Shown one piece after another: positions 51,977-59,976 of a stretch of DNA of 64,000 nt; position 1 is the stretch's first letter; each line of letters begins with the position of its first letter. This DNA comes from RGEC01 sp964475595 (GTDB lineage Bacteria; Bacteroidota; Bacteroidia; NS11-12g; UBA955). The stretch covers positions 137,718 to 201,717 of the forward strand of contig CAYYXG010000003.1 of assembly GCA_964475595.1 (NCBI GenBank). The letters are read 5' to 3'. The position numbers and the translations under genes were made by a program. Under the pieces are notes generated by a model, which saw only the letters and a program-made list of their open reading frames with translations, was not told the origin of the DNA and searched no databases.

Positions 51977-53442
51977 AGCGAGTGTCTGACTTTTTGCAAA
52001 AGCTGGCCGAATTACAGGGTCGTAAATCTGTCCCACTCATATTATTGTTGATGGTCATTACCCATCTGCCTTATATGAAATTACCCGCTGTGGGGAATCA
52101 CGTTTGGCGACAATGCAATACCCTTGCCGTGGCTAAGAATTATGCCGATGAAAGTATGAATTTACTTGAGCCAAGGGTGGATAAGCGTTTTGGAAAATCG
52201 GGTATTACCGGCCCACAATTTCCAGCTTACGAGTATATTCTGGCATGCCTGTATCGCACGGTAGGTTTTTCTGAATATTACCACCGTTGGCTTTCCTTGT
52301 TATTTTTCAGTTTGGCGGTTTGGGCCATGAATAAAATTATTCTACACTATACGGGCAGACCATTGTATGCCAATATTGGTGCGCTATTTATGGCATTTGT
52401 TCCGGAGATGTATTTTCATGGGATCAATGCAGTACCTGATGTGATGGCCCTTTGCTGCATGCTTTGGGGATGGTATTTTGCGCTTCGCTGGCTGGACAAT
52501 CTTTTATGGCCTATGATGTTGCTTTCAATGCTGATGTTGGCGCTGGCAGGCATGATTAAAATCCAATTTTTGATGGCCGGATTGCCTATTGCGGTTGGAT
52601 TTTTACGCCTCCGGCAAAAAACTGCTAAGGTCTGGTTTCAGGGGACGGTTCTGGCCATTATGGCAGTGGGTATGTCCTTGGCCTGGTATCTTTACGCTGC
52701 ATACCTGGTTAAAACATACGGTCTCCATGAATTCGTTCATGCAATGCGGCATGCGCGCAGTCCTGGTGAGGTCTTAGATATTTTAGGAAAGAATCTGTTT
52801 TCTGATATCCCGGAAACCTGGGTGGGTTACGCCTTTCTTCCATTACTTTTGGCGGGTATATACAAGAGCAAGGCATTATGGAATCGATATGCCCCTGTAA
52901 TGGCTTACGGTTTGGGTTGTTTGTTATTTTATTTTCCGGTGCAGTTTCAATTCATCCATCATGGCTATTATGCCATAGTATTCATGCCTCTGTTTGCATT
53001 TATTGTTGGCAGGGGTGGTGGTGTTTTGCTGCAATCAAAGTTTATCGTTTTATTGTGGGTATCTCTTTTGTTTTCCTCGCTATGGGCGTGGAATCGCATA
53101 GCACCCAATAACTGGAAACCCGGACAGTATAGGGTACCCAATGAGTTTGTTGACCCTAATTTGGCCCAAAAACTTAGGGCTGGAAACAGAACTTCTGAAC
53201 GATGGATCGTGGGTCCGGATATATCGGGGTGCGTATATTTTTATTACACAGGAAGTAAGGGATATCCCTGGTATACTGCCGATGAATCAACCGAAATGCT
53301 GATTTCTTACGTCAAAGCAGGTGCTGTCGGTTTCATTACCGATCAGCCCTCATTGTTGGACAGTGCAAGGTTCAATTCTCCGATAAAAATCCGGCAGGTG
53401 AAAAAGGTGGGGAATATGGGCTGGTATCAAATTGAGCCATAA
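51970..53442 (+). CDS. Polytopic PMT/GT39-like glycosyltransferase
   Basis: 490 residues with about ten membrane helices. The N-terminal helix is followed by a loop containing GNHVWRQCNTLAVAKNYADES with acidic residues and GPQFPAYEYILACLYR, the region that binds the lipid-phosphate sugar in PMT_2 enzymes. VPDVMALCCMLWGWYFALRWL is the family helix. Ends with a soluble C-terminal domain (ERWIVGPDISGCVYFYYTGSKGYPWYT). Probably adds sugars outside the inner membrane. Closed by a bidirectional terminator. Confidence 0.78.
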   Translation: MVKRVSDFLQKLAELQGRKSVPLILLLMVITHLPYMKLPAVGNHVWRQCNTLAVAKNYADESMNLLEPRVDKRFGKSGITGPQFPAYEYILACLYRTVGFSEYYHRWLSLLFFSLAVWAMNKIILHYTGRPLYANIGALFMAFVPEMYFHGINAVPDVMALCCMLWGWYFALRWLDNLLWPMMLLSMLMLALAGMIKIQFLMAGLPIAVGFLRLRQKTAKVWFQGTVLAIMAVGMSLAWYLYAAYLVKTYGLHEFVHAMRHARSPGEVLDILGKNLFSDIPETWVGYAFLPLLLAGIYKSKALWNRYAPVMAYGLGCLLFYFPVQFQFIHHGYYAIVFMPLFAFIVGRGGGVLLQSKFIVLLWVSLLFSSLWAWNRIAPNNWKPGQYRVPNEFVDPNLAQKLRAGNRTSERWIVGPDISGCVYFYYTGSKGYPWYTADESTEMLISYVKAGAVGFITDQPSLLDSARFNSPIKIRQVKKVGNMGWYQIEP

Positions 53443-53443
53443 A

Positions 53444-53469
53444 AAAAGGCCTGATAATACAGGCCTTTT
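53444..53469. terminator. Bidirectional terminator between GT39-like gene and rplS
   Basis: 10-bp stem AAAAGGCCTG (53444-53453) and CAGGCCTTTT (53460-53469) with a 6-nt loop. A-run and T-run on either side let it work for both convergent genes. Confidence 0.85.
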
Positions 53470-53488
53470 GAAATATTCGGATGGGTTA

Positions 53489-53836
53489 TTAACCTCTTCT
53501 TTCTTTGATACGGGCAGCTTTACCTATTTGCTTGCGCAGATAGAATATACGGGCACGACGCACTTTACCGCGACGATTTACCTCCACTTTGTCAATAAAT
53601 GGGCTGTTGGTGGGGAATATACGCTCAACGCCTACACCGTTAGAGATTTTACGAACAGTGAAAGTTTCCTCCACTCCGCTGTTTCTGCGCTGGATCACAT
53701 CACCCTGAAACTGCTGTATGCGCTCCTTATTGCCTTCTTTGATTTTGTAGTGCACCGTAACACGGTCACCGGCCTTAAAATCAGGAATATCGTTGCGCAA
53801 ATATTCGCTGGTGATGGCTTTAACAATCGGATTCAT
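53489..53836 (-). CDS. rplS: 50S ribosomal protein L19
   Basis: 115 residues, the bacterial L19: IPDFKAGDRVTVHYKIKEGNKERIQQFQGDVIQRR, VGVERIFPTNSPFIDKVEVNRRGKVRRARIFYLR. Located at the 30S interface. The promoter (TTG, 19 nt, TATCTTTG) is an exact consensus match with the box 19 nt before the ATG. Confidence 0.98.
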   Translation of the reverse strand: MNPIVKAITSEYLRNDIPDFKAGDRVTVHYKIKEGNKERIQQFQGDVIQRRNSGVEETFTVRKISNGVGVERIFPTNSPFIDKVEVNRRGKVRRARIFYLRKQIGKAARIKERRG

Positions 53837-53855
53837 ATTCTTTGGAATTGGGGTG

Positions 53856-53885
53856 CAAAGATAAGAAAATGTTTGTGATTTTCAA
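53856..53885 (-). promoter_or_regulatory. rplS promoter (TTG, 19 nt, TATCTTTG)
   Basis: On the minus strand: TTG at 53883-53885, 19-nt spacer and the perfect -7 box at 53856-53863. With gldK it is the best full consensus in the window. Confidence 0.75.
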
Positions 53886-53956
53886 ATGGAAGTTCGTCTT
53901 TTTAAACAAAGTCCTGTTTTTTGGTCATTTCACAGCATCTTTGTAAGTGGAATTTC

Positions 53957-54493
53957 ATGAGAAAATTGCGATTACAGGAGCTGAATCGTCTTAGCACGGA
54001 AGCGTTTCAGGCGTCATCAAAATTACCCGTTATCGTGGTGCTGGACAACCTACGAAGTATGCATAACGTGGGTTCTTTTTTTCGCACCGCCGATGCGTTT
54101 AGGTGTGAAAAAATACTGCTTTGCGGTATTACTGCCCAGCCGCCACACCGCGATATTACCAAAACCGCGCTTGGTGCCGACCGCTCTGTTTCTTGGGAAT
54201 ATCACGCAGAAACCGCATCTGCCATCAAAGGGCTCAAAGGGATGGGATATACCCTGGTAGGGGTTGAGCAAACTACCCAATCTGTGCCTTTGCAATCCTT
54301 TTTAATGCCCCAAAATCCTACGGCGATTATTTTTGGCAATGAAATTGATGGAATTCAGTCAGAAGTTCTTGAACTTTGCCACACATGCGTAGAAATTCCA
54401 CAGGCAGGCACCAAACACTCCCTCAACGTTTCCGTTGCGGCCGGTATTGTTTTATGGCATTTGTGCGCACCGCAATTATCGTCTTTGCAATAG
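53957..54493 (+). CDS. SpoU/TrmH-family RNA 2'-O-methyltransferase
   Basis: 178 residues from the ATG at 53957. SPOUT motifs: VVLDNLRSMHNVGSFFRTADAF (motif 1), TAIIFGNEIDGIQSEVL (motif 2) and CVEIPQAGTKHSLNVSVAAGIVLW (motif 3, knot and SAM site). Methylates ribose on tRNA or rRNA; the target cannot be named. A one-mismatch box (CATCTTTG at 53936-53943) lies 13 nt before the ATG. The next gene begins 40 nt before its stop. Confidence 0.9.
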   Translation: MRKLRLQELNRLSTEAFQASSKLPVIVVLDNLRSMHNVGSFFRTADAFRCEKILLCGITAQPPHRDITKTALGADRSVSWEYHAETASAIKGLKGMGYTLVGVEQTTQSVPLQSFLMPQNPTAIIFGNEIDGIQSEVLELCHTCVEIPQAGTKHSLNVSVAAGIVLWHLCAPQLSSLQ

Positions 54494-56514
54494 GGTTTTC
54501 CGGTTTGCTGAAAGCCCAAAAGGGCAATGAGCTCTCCAAATTATGCAATGCCGAGCAACTTAGGATTGATTTACTGGACGGCAAAAACGATACCAGTGCA
54601 GGATATGCTTCCCGTGCGCAATTCGACAGAGCTAGACTGGTGTATTTTAACCGAGTAGACCAAATACAGGCATTGCTGGACAAAAATAGTTTTCCAAAAT
54701 CGGAATATGAGTCGTTTTACCAGCAGTTGATAGGTTCACTGCAGGGTATCAATGCAGGTACTGTTCGATTTTTGGGTTATTACGACCAGTACTTTGCAAC
54801 CGTCTTGGAATTGGCAAAAAACCAGGGGGTGCAGAAAGATCAGGAGTTGCTGAAAAACAACCTATACACTGCACTTGAGGTAATTCCCTTTTATATTAAA
54901 AGACCTGCTGCTTCTGATGTATTAATGTTTGCAGCCACCAAACGACCTTATGATGTACTCACGAAACATGCGGATTACCAGCGTGAACCATGGGTGCTTA
55001 AGGTGCTTGAAACGGTGGCCAAAAATGATCCCAATGCGATTAAACAATACATCGGTACCCTGCATCCTGTAAATAATGTGCTGATTAGCAGCAAAGACTC
55101 GGTCGTTGCCATGTTGTATGATATTTACCGTGCTTACGGCAGAAGCAGCAGCAGTTATACCAATATTCACATGGTATATCATGGCGAACTTACCGTAGCC
55201 CAAAGTCAGGCACTGGCGGCTGATGAAAATGCGTGGTTTACCCGCCTTTGCTCCCTAAGGCGCAATCCCAATATACTGGGAGGGTACTCGGTGGATGCAG
55301 AAATGGCCCATCATAGCTTGCAGGTTATAAGGAAAATCAATTTGTTACATGATGAAAAAAATGAAAAAATCAGGTTTAAATTGGCTGAAACTCTCAGCGC
55401 CGAAGAATTGTATAACCTGATAGTGTATAGCCGTGATGAGATTTTTACCAGTACATTTTTGGGGTTGTTTAAAAGACTCATGGAGCGCCGCACAGACAGC
55501 AGTATGTATGTGTTTTTTAGCAAAATGGGTTTTAATCGCTTCAGAACCTTTGTGCAGACCTGTGCCGGTTACAATACGCTGCAGCCCGTTTTAAATACCA
55601 TGTCACCACAGGAACAGGATCAATTTGTTACAGAAATCGTAAAACACCTGGACAGAACCGGAGGAAACTTAGGGCCGGCGGTGGAAGTGGCTGATATTTT
55701 TGGTTCTCTTTCTGATTCCCTTATGCGGGAAAAAATGATTGCGCGTATTTACAAAGATTTGCGTCGGTGCTATCTTGCTGACAACCGCTATGGCATGAAG
55801 ATTTATGGGCTTTTATATAAGCTGGCAGGGAAAAATCCGGTGTTAATTACCGGAATATCCGTAAAATATAAAGTGCCTGAACTTACCCGCGTGGAAGCAG
55901 AGCTTATGTTTCCTGACAATACCAATATTCAGCAACATATTTTTTATGATGACGAAGATGGTTTGGCGGCTTTCAAATCCTTTAAAAGTAAGTTTTCATC
56001 GGATAAAAACTATAAAATAACAGACGAGGAGGCGTATTTGAAAATAGAAAGCGTTGAGGGTAGGAAAATCATTCTTTATATGAACAAACCCAACGTAGAA
56101 AAAGGATTACTTCAGTTGATGAAAATGTTTGAAAGGGTGAAACGATATCCGGACATTGTGGTGCATAGGGGACATAGCTATCACCTTCAAAACACCATTG
56201 ACGTGCTCACCAACAATACAAAAGTAGCGGTGCTGGGAAGCTGCGGTGGATATCAAAACATCAGTCGTGTGCTGGAAAATGCCTCTGACGCCCAGATTGT
56301 TAGTAGCAAGCAAATCGGCACCTGGACGGTAAACAATGAATTGCTGAAAGACATGTGTGAGATGATGCGCACCGGCAGCGGTGAAATTGTGTGGAACACG
56401 TTGTGGGCCGGATTGGAAGATCGCATGAAAAACAACGATAAGTGGAAGGATTATATTCCCCCAAACCGAAATCTGGGCGTGAAGTTTGTAAAGGCATTTC
56501 AGGTGATGAAGTAA
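54454..56514 (+). CDS. Secreted protein with possible caspase-like (clan CD) His/Cys pair
   Basis: 686 residues. I do not recognise the family. The ATG at 54454 is chosen because it gives a signal peptide (MAFVRTAIIVFAIGFSGLLKAQ). The long N-terminal part is alpha-helical (about 30-480), without obvious repeats. The C-terminal part looks like a Rossmann-like alpha/beta domain: strand PDIVVHRGHSYHLQNT (His571, His574), then strand KVAVLGSCGGYQNISRV (Cys597), followed by DAQIVSSKQIGTWTVNNELLKDM. A hydrophobic strand ending in GH, and a second ending in SC-G, are the hallmarks of clan CD peptidases (gingipains, clostripain, separase, CHAT). The acidic substrate pocket and other residues are not verifiable here. 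It is translated from an ATG overlapping the methyltransferase gene; a redoxin follows by TAATG overlap. Confidence 0.6.
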   Translation: MAFVRTAIIVFAIGFSGLLKAQKGNELSKLCNAEQLRIDLLDGKNDTSAGYASRAQFDRARLVYFNRVDQIQALLDKNSFPKSEYESFYQQLIGSLQGINAGTVRFLGYYDQYFATVLELAKNQGVQKDQELLKNNLYTALEVIPFYIKRPAASDVLMFAATKRPYDVLTKHADYQREPWVLKVLETVAKNDPNAIKQYIGTLHPVNNVLISSKDSVVAMLYDIYRAYGRSSSSYTNIHMVYHGELTVAQSQALAADENAWFTRLCSLRRNPNILGGYSVDAEMAHHSLQVIRKINLLHDEKNEKIRFKLAETLSAEELYNLIVYSRDEIFTSTFLGLFKRLMERRTDSSMYVFFSKMGFNRFRTFVQTCAGYNTLQPVLNTMSPQEQDQFVTEIVKHLDRTGGNLGPAVEVADIFGSLSDSLMREKMIARIYKDLRRCYLADNRYGMKIYGLLYKLAGKNPVLITGISVKYKVPELTRVEAELMFPDNTNIQQHIFYDDEDGLAAFKSFKSKFSSDKNYKITDEEAYLKIESVEGRKIILYMNKPNVEKGLLQLMKMFERVKRYPDIVVHRGHSYHLQNTIDVLTNNTKVAVLGSCGGYQNISRVLENASDAQIVSSKQIGTWTVNNELLKDMCEMMRTGSGEIVWNTLWAGLEDRMKNNDKWKDYIPPNRNLGVKFVKAFQVMK

Positions 56515-57137
56515 TGGCTAGGGGGAAAATCCGACTTACCCGAATTCAGTGGTTCAACCTAACGTTGCTGTTCATTTTGGTACTTATTGCCGGATTAAGC
56601 GGATATCGAGGGTTAGTGGCGTATCTTCTGAATCAGAAAGACAATGGCAGCATAGCAAAGCCGGAGTCCTCTGTGCACCGGTTGCATAATGCCGCCCTTG
56701 ATTTAGAAAAGCCGGCCCTTTACAATGTGATTTTTTTCCTGAGTAAGGATTGTCCGCTTTGTAACAACTACAAACCCTTGCTGGACACCCTTCAGTTTGT
56801 TTACGGGCAGGATCCCCGTTTTTTATTCGTGGGATTGCGGACCGATGCTAGCATGGCTGAAGACAGCAGTTATTTTTTTCCCTTAGAATATACTGCCGGA
56901 AAAGATGTAGCTTACATCGCCCGAATTTATGGGGCAAAAGTTACACCGGAGGTTTTTGTGGTGGATAGCAATAATCAGGTTTTATACAGCGGCGCCATTG
57001 ATAACTGGGCGTATGATACAGGCAAGAAAAGAGCATATGCAACGGAAAACTACCTGAAAGATGTGCTGTTTGCCATCAAAAATGGTCAAAAGTTGCCTTA
57101 TACCCAAACCCGTGCTGTGGGTTGTTTTATAGAATAA
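56514..57137 (+). CDS. Membrane-anchored thioredoxin-like redoxin
   Basis: 207 residues. One N-terminal membrane helix (IQWFNLTLLFILVLIAGLSGYRGL) is followed by a thioredoxin fold: NVIFFLSKDCPLCNNYKPLLDTL with a CPLC motif in place of CxxC, GLRTDAS, and the cis-Pro VTPEVFVVDSNNQVLYSGAIDN, ending in a VGCFIE motif. This ending is typical of redoxins found before a cytochrome c/copper oxygenase gene, as here. It probably faces the periplasm. The start overlaps the stop of the preceding secreted-protein gene (TAATG), so the two are coupled. Confidence 0.82.
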   Translation: MARGKIRLTRIQWFNLTLLFILVLIAGLSGYRGLVAYLLNQKDNGSIAKPESSVHRLHNAALDLEKPALYNVIFFLSKDCPLCNNYKPLLDTLQFVYGQDPRFLFVGLRTDASMAEDSSYFFPLEYTAGKDVAYIARIYGAKVTPEVFVVDSNNQVLYSGAIDNWAYDTGKKRAYATENYLKDVLFAIKNGQKLPYTQTRAVGCFIE

Positions 57138-57175
57138 CCCGGTATAGAATCTCACAGACCATTGCATTCTATAAT

Positions 57176-57183
57176 TATATTTG
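57176..57183 (+). promoter_or_regulatory. -7 box of the cytochrome c/monooxygenase gene (TATATTTG)
   Basis: Perfect TAnnTTTG ending 7 nt before the ATG at 57191, in the 53-nt gap after the redoxin gene. No -33 TTG at the expected distance. Confidence 0.5.
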
Positions 57184-57190
57184 TGGTTGG

Positions 57191-58570
57191 ATGCGAAGTG
57201 GTTTGATTCTAAGCATAGTATCAGTAATATTTATCGGGGTAAATTGCAGCGGTCCGGTAAAAACCGACGTGCCCGATAAACCTACTTATGCCGAACATAT
57301 TGAGCCCATCCTACGTTCTCATTGTGTGAGCTGCCACCAGCAAGGGGGAGGAGCCCCATTTAGCCTGCAAACCTATGATGAGGTAAAAAGAAAGGCCAAA
57401 ACCATAGCCAAGGTTACTGCAAAAAGATACATGCCTCCATGGCCTGCTGATCCTGAATATGCGCATTTTATCAATGAAAAAGTACTGACCAAGGCGGAAA
57501 TTGAAACCATCCAACGCTGGGCTGAGACCGGTGCAGTATCAGGCGATTTGACTAAGATTCAACCCTATGTTCCCCCTACATGGAAAAGTGCTATTGGCAA
57601 GCCTGATTTGGTGTTGCCAATTGAAGCGGTTGATATTGAGCCCAATATGCGGGATCGTTTTTTTCTGGTTAAAATCCCGGGGATCCTAAAAAAAGACACG
57701 TGGGTCCGAGCCCTAGAATTTGTGGCCGGCTCTCCGGATCTGGTACATCATTTTAACGGACATATTCTGATGTATGAAAATGACCAAAAGAAAAACCATC
57801 AAAAAAGGCCGTATGCGGTAGAAATTACCACCGGAGAATACGACAGTGATTTTGGTAAGTTGGATTTATTGAACGATGATGGTACCAAGCCGTTCAGGTT
57901 GCACAGTGCAGTCAACTATTTGCCCGGTGTGCAGGGTATAGCGTATCCCAATGGTATAGGCACATTCAGGCTGACACGTAAGTTTTCGGTGATTGGCAAT
58001 GATTTGCATTATGGTCCCAGCAACCGTAAAACAAAAGACAAAAGCTATATCAATGTGTTTTTTACGGATAAACCACCCACACGAACTACCCGAGAGCTCA
58101 TGCTGGGAACCAATGGAGTGAGCAAGATTCAGCCACCCTTGATGATTCAGCCCAATACCATCAGTAAGCATAAAACCCAATTTCAAATAGATGCCGATAT
58201 TTCATTGCTCACCATCAATCCGCATTTGCATTTGCTGGGAAAACGTTTCAAAGGGTATGCCATTAAACCCAATGGCGATACGGTAAAGCTGATTCATATT
58301 CCTAACTGGGATTTTAGGTGGCAATATTTTTACACCTATAAAAATCCGATTCATTTACCTGCAGGAACCATCATTGTTGCCGAAGCAGAGTTTGATAATA
58401 CGGTTGCCAATCCCAACAACCCCAATCGTCCGCCAAAGCAAGTAGGTGAGCGCATGGAATATGGCGGTGCCAGCATGAGGGCCGGCGATGAAATGTTTCA
58501 GTTTATTCTCACCTACATGGATTATCAAAAAGGGGATGAGAAAATATCACTTGAGAAGGGAAAAAAATAA
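57191..58570 (+). CDS. Lipoprotein with cytochrome c domain and copper type II monooxygenase-like domain
   Basis: 459 residues from the ATG at 57191. A lipoprotein signal ends at Cys19 (FIGVNCSG). The cytochrome c motif CVSCH at 45-49 is followed by RYMPPWPADPEYAHF. The C-terminal domain resembles the PHM/DBM copper monooxygenases: DLVHHFNGHILMY (His pair), NDLHYGP (third His), INPHLHLLGKRFKGYA (HxH) and MRAGDEMFQF (Met ligand). All copper-site positions expected for the family are present. Proteins of this architecture are common in Planctomycetes and some Bacteroidota; the substrate is unknown. The preceding redoxin probably handles copper or reductant. Confidence 0.82.
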   Translation: MRSGLILSIVSVIFIGVNCSGPVKTDVPDKPTYAEHIEPILRSHCVSCHQQGGGAPFSLQTYDEVKRKAKTIAKVTAKRYMPPWPADPEYAHFINEKVLTKAEIETIQRWAETGAVSGDLTKIQPYVPPTWKSAIGKPDLVLPIEAVDIEPNMRDRFFLVKIPGILKKDTWVRALEFVAGSPDLVHHFNGHILMYENDQKKNHQKRPYAVEITTGEYDSDFGKLDLLNDDGTKPFRLHSAVNYLPGVQGIAYPNGIGTFRLTRKFSVIGNDLHYGPSNRKTKDKSYINVFFTDKPPTRTTRELMLGTNGVSKIQPPLMIQPNTISKHKTQFQIDADISLLTINPHLHLLGKRFKGYAIKPNGDTVKLIHIPNWDFRWQYFYTYKNPIHLPAGTIIVAEAEFDNTVANPNNPNRPPKQVGERMEYGGASMRAGDEMFQFILTYMDYQKGDEKISLEKGKK

Positions 58571-58586
58571 ACTGCAACCCATTTAT

Positions 58587-58594
58587 TAAATTTG
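58587..58594 (+). promoter_or_regulatory. -7 box of the GNAT-like gene (TAAATTTG)
   Basis: Perfect TAnnTTTG, 4 nt before the GTG start at 58599; predicts a leaderless mRNA. Confidence 0.5.
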
Positions 58595-58598
58595 CACC

Positions 58599-59705
58599 GT
58601 GTACAACTTACAGCAAGTACCCAAGCATGCGACAGTTGCAGATTTTCATTCTGTTGCAAAGCTTGTATATCGAGATGATGTAAACTACATACAGCCCATT
58701 ACCGACGACATTGAGGAAATCTTTGATACGGATAAAAACGAGGCTTTTCATGGTGGGGATATCACGCGCTGGGTCCTTTTTGACGGATCTGAACCCATTG
58801 GCAGGGTAGCTGCATTTTATCAAACCAAAAATAATGGAGAGCGCATGGGGGGGCTGGGTTTTTTTGAGTGCATCAATAATAAAGGAGCTGCCTTCACATT
58901 GTTCGATGCCTGCAAAGCCTGGCTTTCTGAACAAGGCCTTAACTATATGGATGGCCCCGTGAATTTTGGAGATCGGGATAGTTTCTGGGGACTGTTGGTT
59001 GAAAAAAAATCTACCCCTAGCTATCGCGAGGCCTATAATCCGGATTATTACCGCGCTTTTTTTGAGGATTACGGCTTTGAAAAAATCATTGAACAAAAAA
59101 CCTGCGAAATCACCGAGAAAGAATTCAATTACGAACGCTTCAGTAAGTTAGCCGGGAGGGTTTTATCAAATCCCAAATACCGCTTTGTTGCGTTGGACTA
59201 CAGCAAAATAGACAAGTTTGCTGCGGATTTCGTACAGATATACAATGAAGCATGGTCATTTCATGAGGATTTTAGGCCGTTGACCATTGAGAAAATGATG
59301 GCGCGTTTGAAAAAGGTGAAGCCGGTTCTGCCCGCAGATTTTGCCATTTTCGCCTATGCTGATGAGAGACCGATTGGATTTTATGTGAGTATTTTGGAAG
59401 TCAATCAGGTGTTTAAATATTTTAACGGTAAGTTGAACCTGTGGAACGGACTGAGATTTTTATGGCATCGCAGAAAAATCAATAAAGTCAGAGGAATTGT
59501 TTTTGGTGTAGTGCCCGGTTTTCAGAACCTGGGTATTGAAACCGGTATCATCATGACATTCTACAACAACTTAAAACAGCATCCCCTTATTAATGTGGCA
59601 GAACTGGCCTGGATTGGGGATTTTAATGCCAAAATGCTCAGTATGCTGGAGTCGTTGGGTGCCTACACAGCCAAGGTACATTACACCTATCGTAAAAATT
59701 TTTAA
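58599..59705 (+). CDS. GNAT-like acyltransferase family protein
   Basis: 368 residues from a GTG. The first part (YRDDVNYIQPITDDIEEIFD...RWVLFDGSEPIGRVAAFY, GGLGFFECINNKGAAFTLFDACKAWL) and the last (IVFGVVPGFQNLGIETGIIMTFYNNL) look like two N-acyltransferase (GNAT) folds; NYMDGPVNFGDRDSFWGLLVE between them is a recurrent motif in this group. No substrate or exact reaction is known. GTG is chosen because of the box 4 nt upstream and an in-frame start of the conserved region soon after. It ends 57 nt before the tRNA-Lys. Confidence 0.75.
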   Translation: MYNLQQVPKHATVADFHSVAKLVYRDDVNYIQPITDDIEEIFDTDKNEAFHGGDITRWVLFDGSEPIGRVAAFYQTKNNGERMGGLGFFECINNKGAAFTLFDACKAWLSEQGLNYMDGPVNFGDRDSFWGLLVEKKSTPSYREAYNPDYYRAFFEDYGFEKIIEQKTCEITEKEFNYERFSKLAGRVLSNPKYRFVALDYSKIDKFAADFVQIYNEAWSFHEDFRPLTIEKMMARLKKVKPVLPADFAIFAYADERPIGFYVSILEVNQVFKYFNGKLNLWNGLRFLWHRRKINKVRGIVFGVVPGFQNLGIETGIIMTFYNNLKQHPLINVAELAWIGDFNAKMLSMLESLGAYTAKVHYTYRKNF

Positions 59706-59712
59706 AAAAGGT

Positions 59713-59743
59713 TTGGCATAAAGAATGTCATTAACTACTTTTG
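59713..59743 (+). promoter_or_regulatory. tRNA-Lys promoter (TTG, 20 nt, TACTTTTG)
   Basis: TTG at 59713-59715, 20-nt spacer, perfect box at 59736-59743, 19 nt before the first tRNA base. Confidence 0.65.
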
Positions 59744-59762
59744 CAGTCCCAAAAAACGGGAT

Positions 59763-59835
59763 GATTCCGTAGCTCAGTTGGTAGAGCAATACACTTTTAA
59801 TGTATGGGTCCTGGGTTCGAGTCCCAGCGGGATCA
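59763..59835 (+). tRNA. tRNA-Lys (anticodon TTT)
   Basis: 73 nt. Acceptor stem GATTCCG/CGGGATC, D-arm GCTC-AGTTGGTA-GAGC, anticodon arm ATACA-CTTTTAA-TGTAT (anticodon TTT), T-arm CTGGG-TTCGAGT-CCCAG, discriminator A. CCA is not encoded. A mobile element follows, making it the likely integration site. Confidence 0.96.
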
Positions 59836-59859
59836 CAAGAAAACCTTCGGGTTTCAACT

Positions 59860-59893
59860 AAAACCCTCAGAATCAACACTCTGAGGGTTTTTT
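59860..59893 (+). terminator. Terminator after tRNA-Lys
   Basis: 12-bp stem AAAACCCTCAGA (59860-59871) and TCTGAGGGTTTT (59880-59891) with T-tail. A smaller UUCG-tetraloop hairpin AAACC-TTCG-GGTTT lies just upstream at 59841-59854. Confidence 0.8.
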
Positions 59894-59895
59894 CA

Positions 59896-59920
59896 TTTCG
59901 CTACTTTTCGTTATTTTTCG
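59896..59920 (+). repeat. Three TTTCG repeats at 10-nt spacing upstream of the integrase
   Basis: TTTCG occurs at 59896-59900, 59906-59910 and 59916-59920: one repeat per helical turn. They are candidate arm-type sites for the recombinase or an accessory protein. Statistical weight is small for so short a motif. Confidence 0.45.
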
Positions 59921-59943
59921 CTTTGGAACGGGATTTGTTTTCC

Positions 59944-59976
59944 AAATGTTTGCCAACCCGTTAAAATGTTTGCCAA
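59944..59976 (+). repeat. Two 13-nt direct repeats just before the integrase start
   Basis: AAATGTTTGCCAA at 59944-59956 and 59964-59976, exactly 20 nt apart (two helical turns); the second ends at the base before the ATG. Possible recombinase-binding or autoregulatory sites. Confidence 0.6.
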
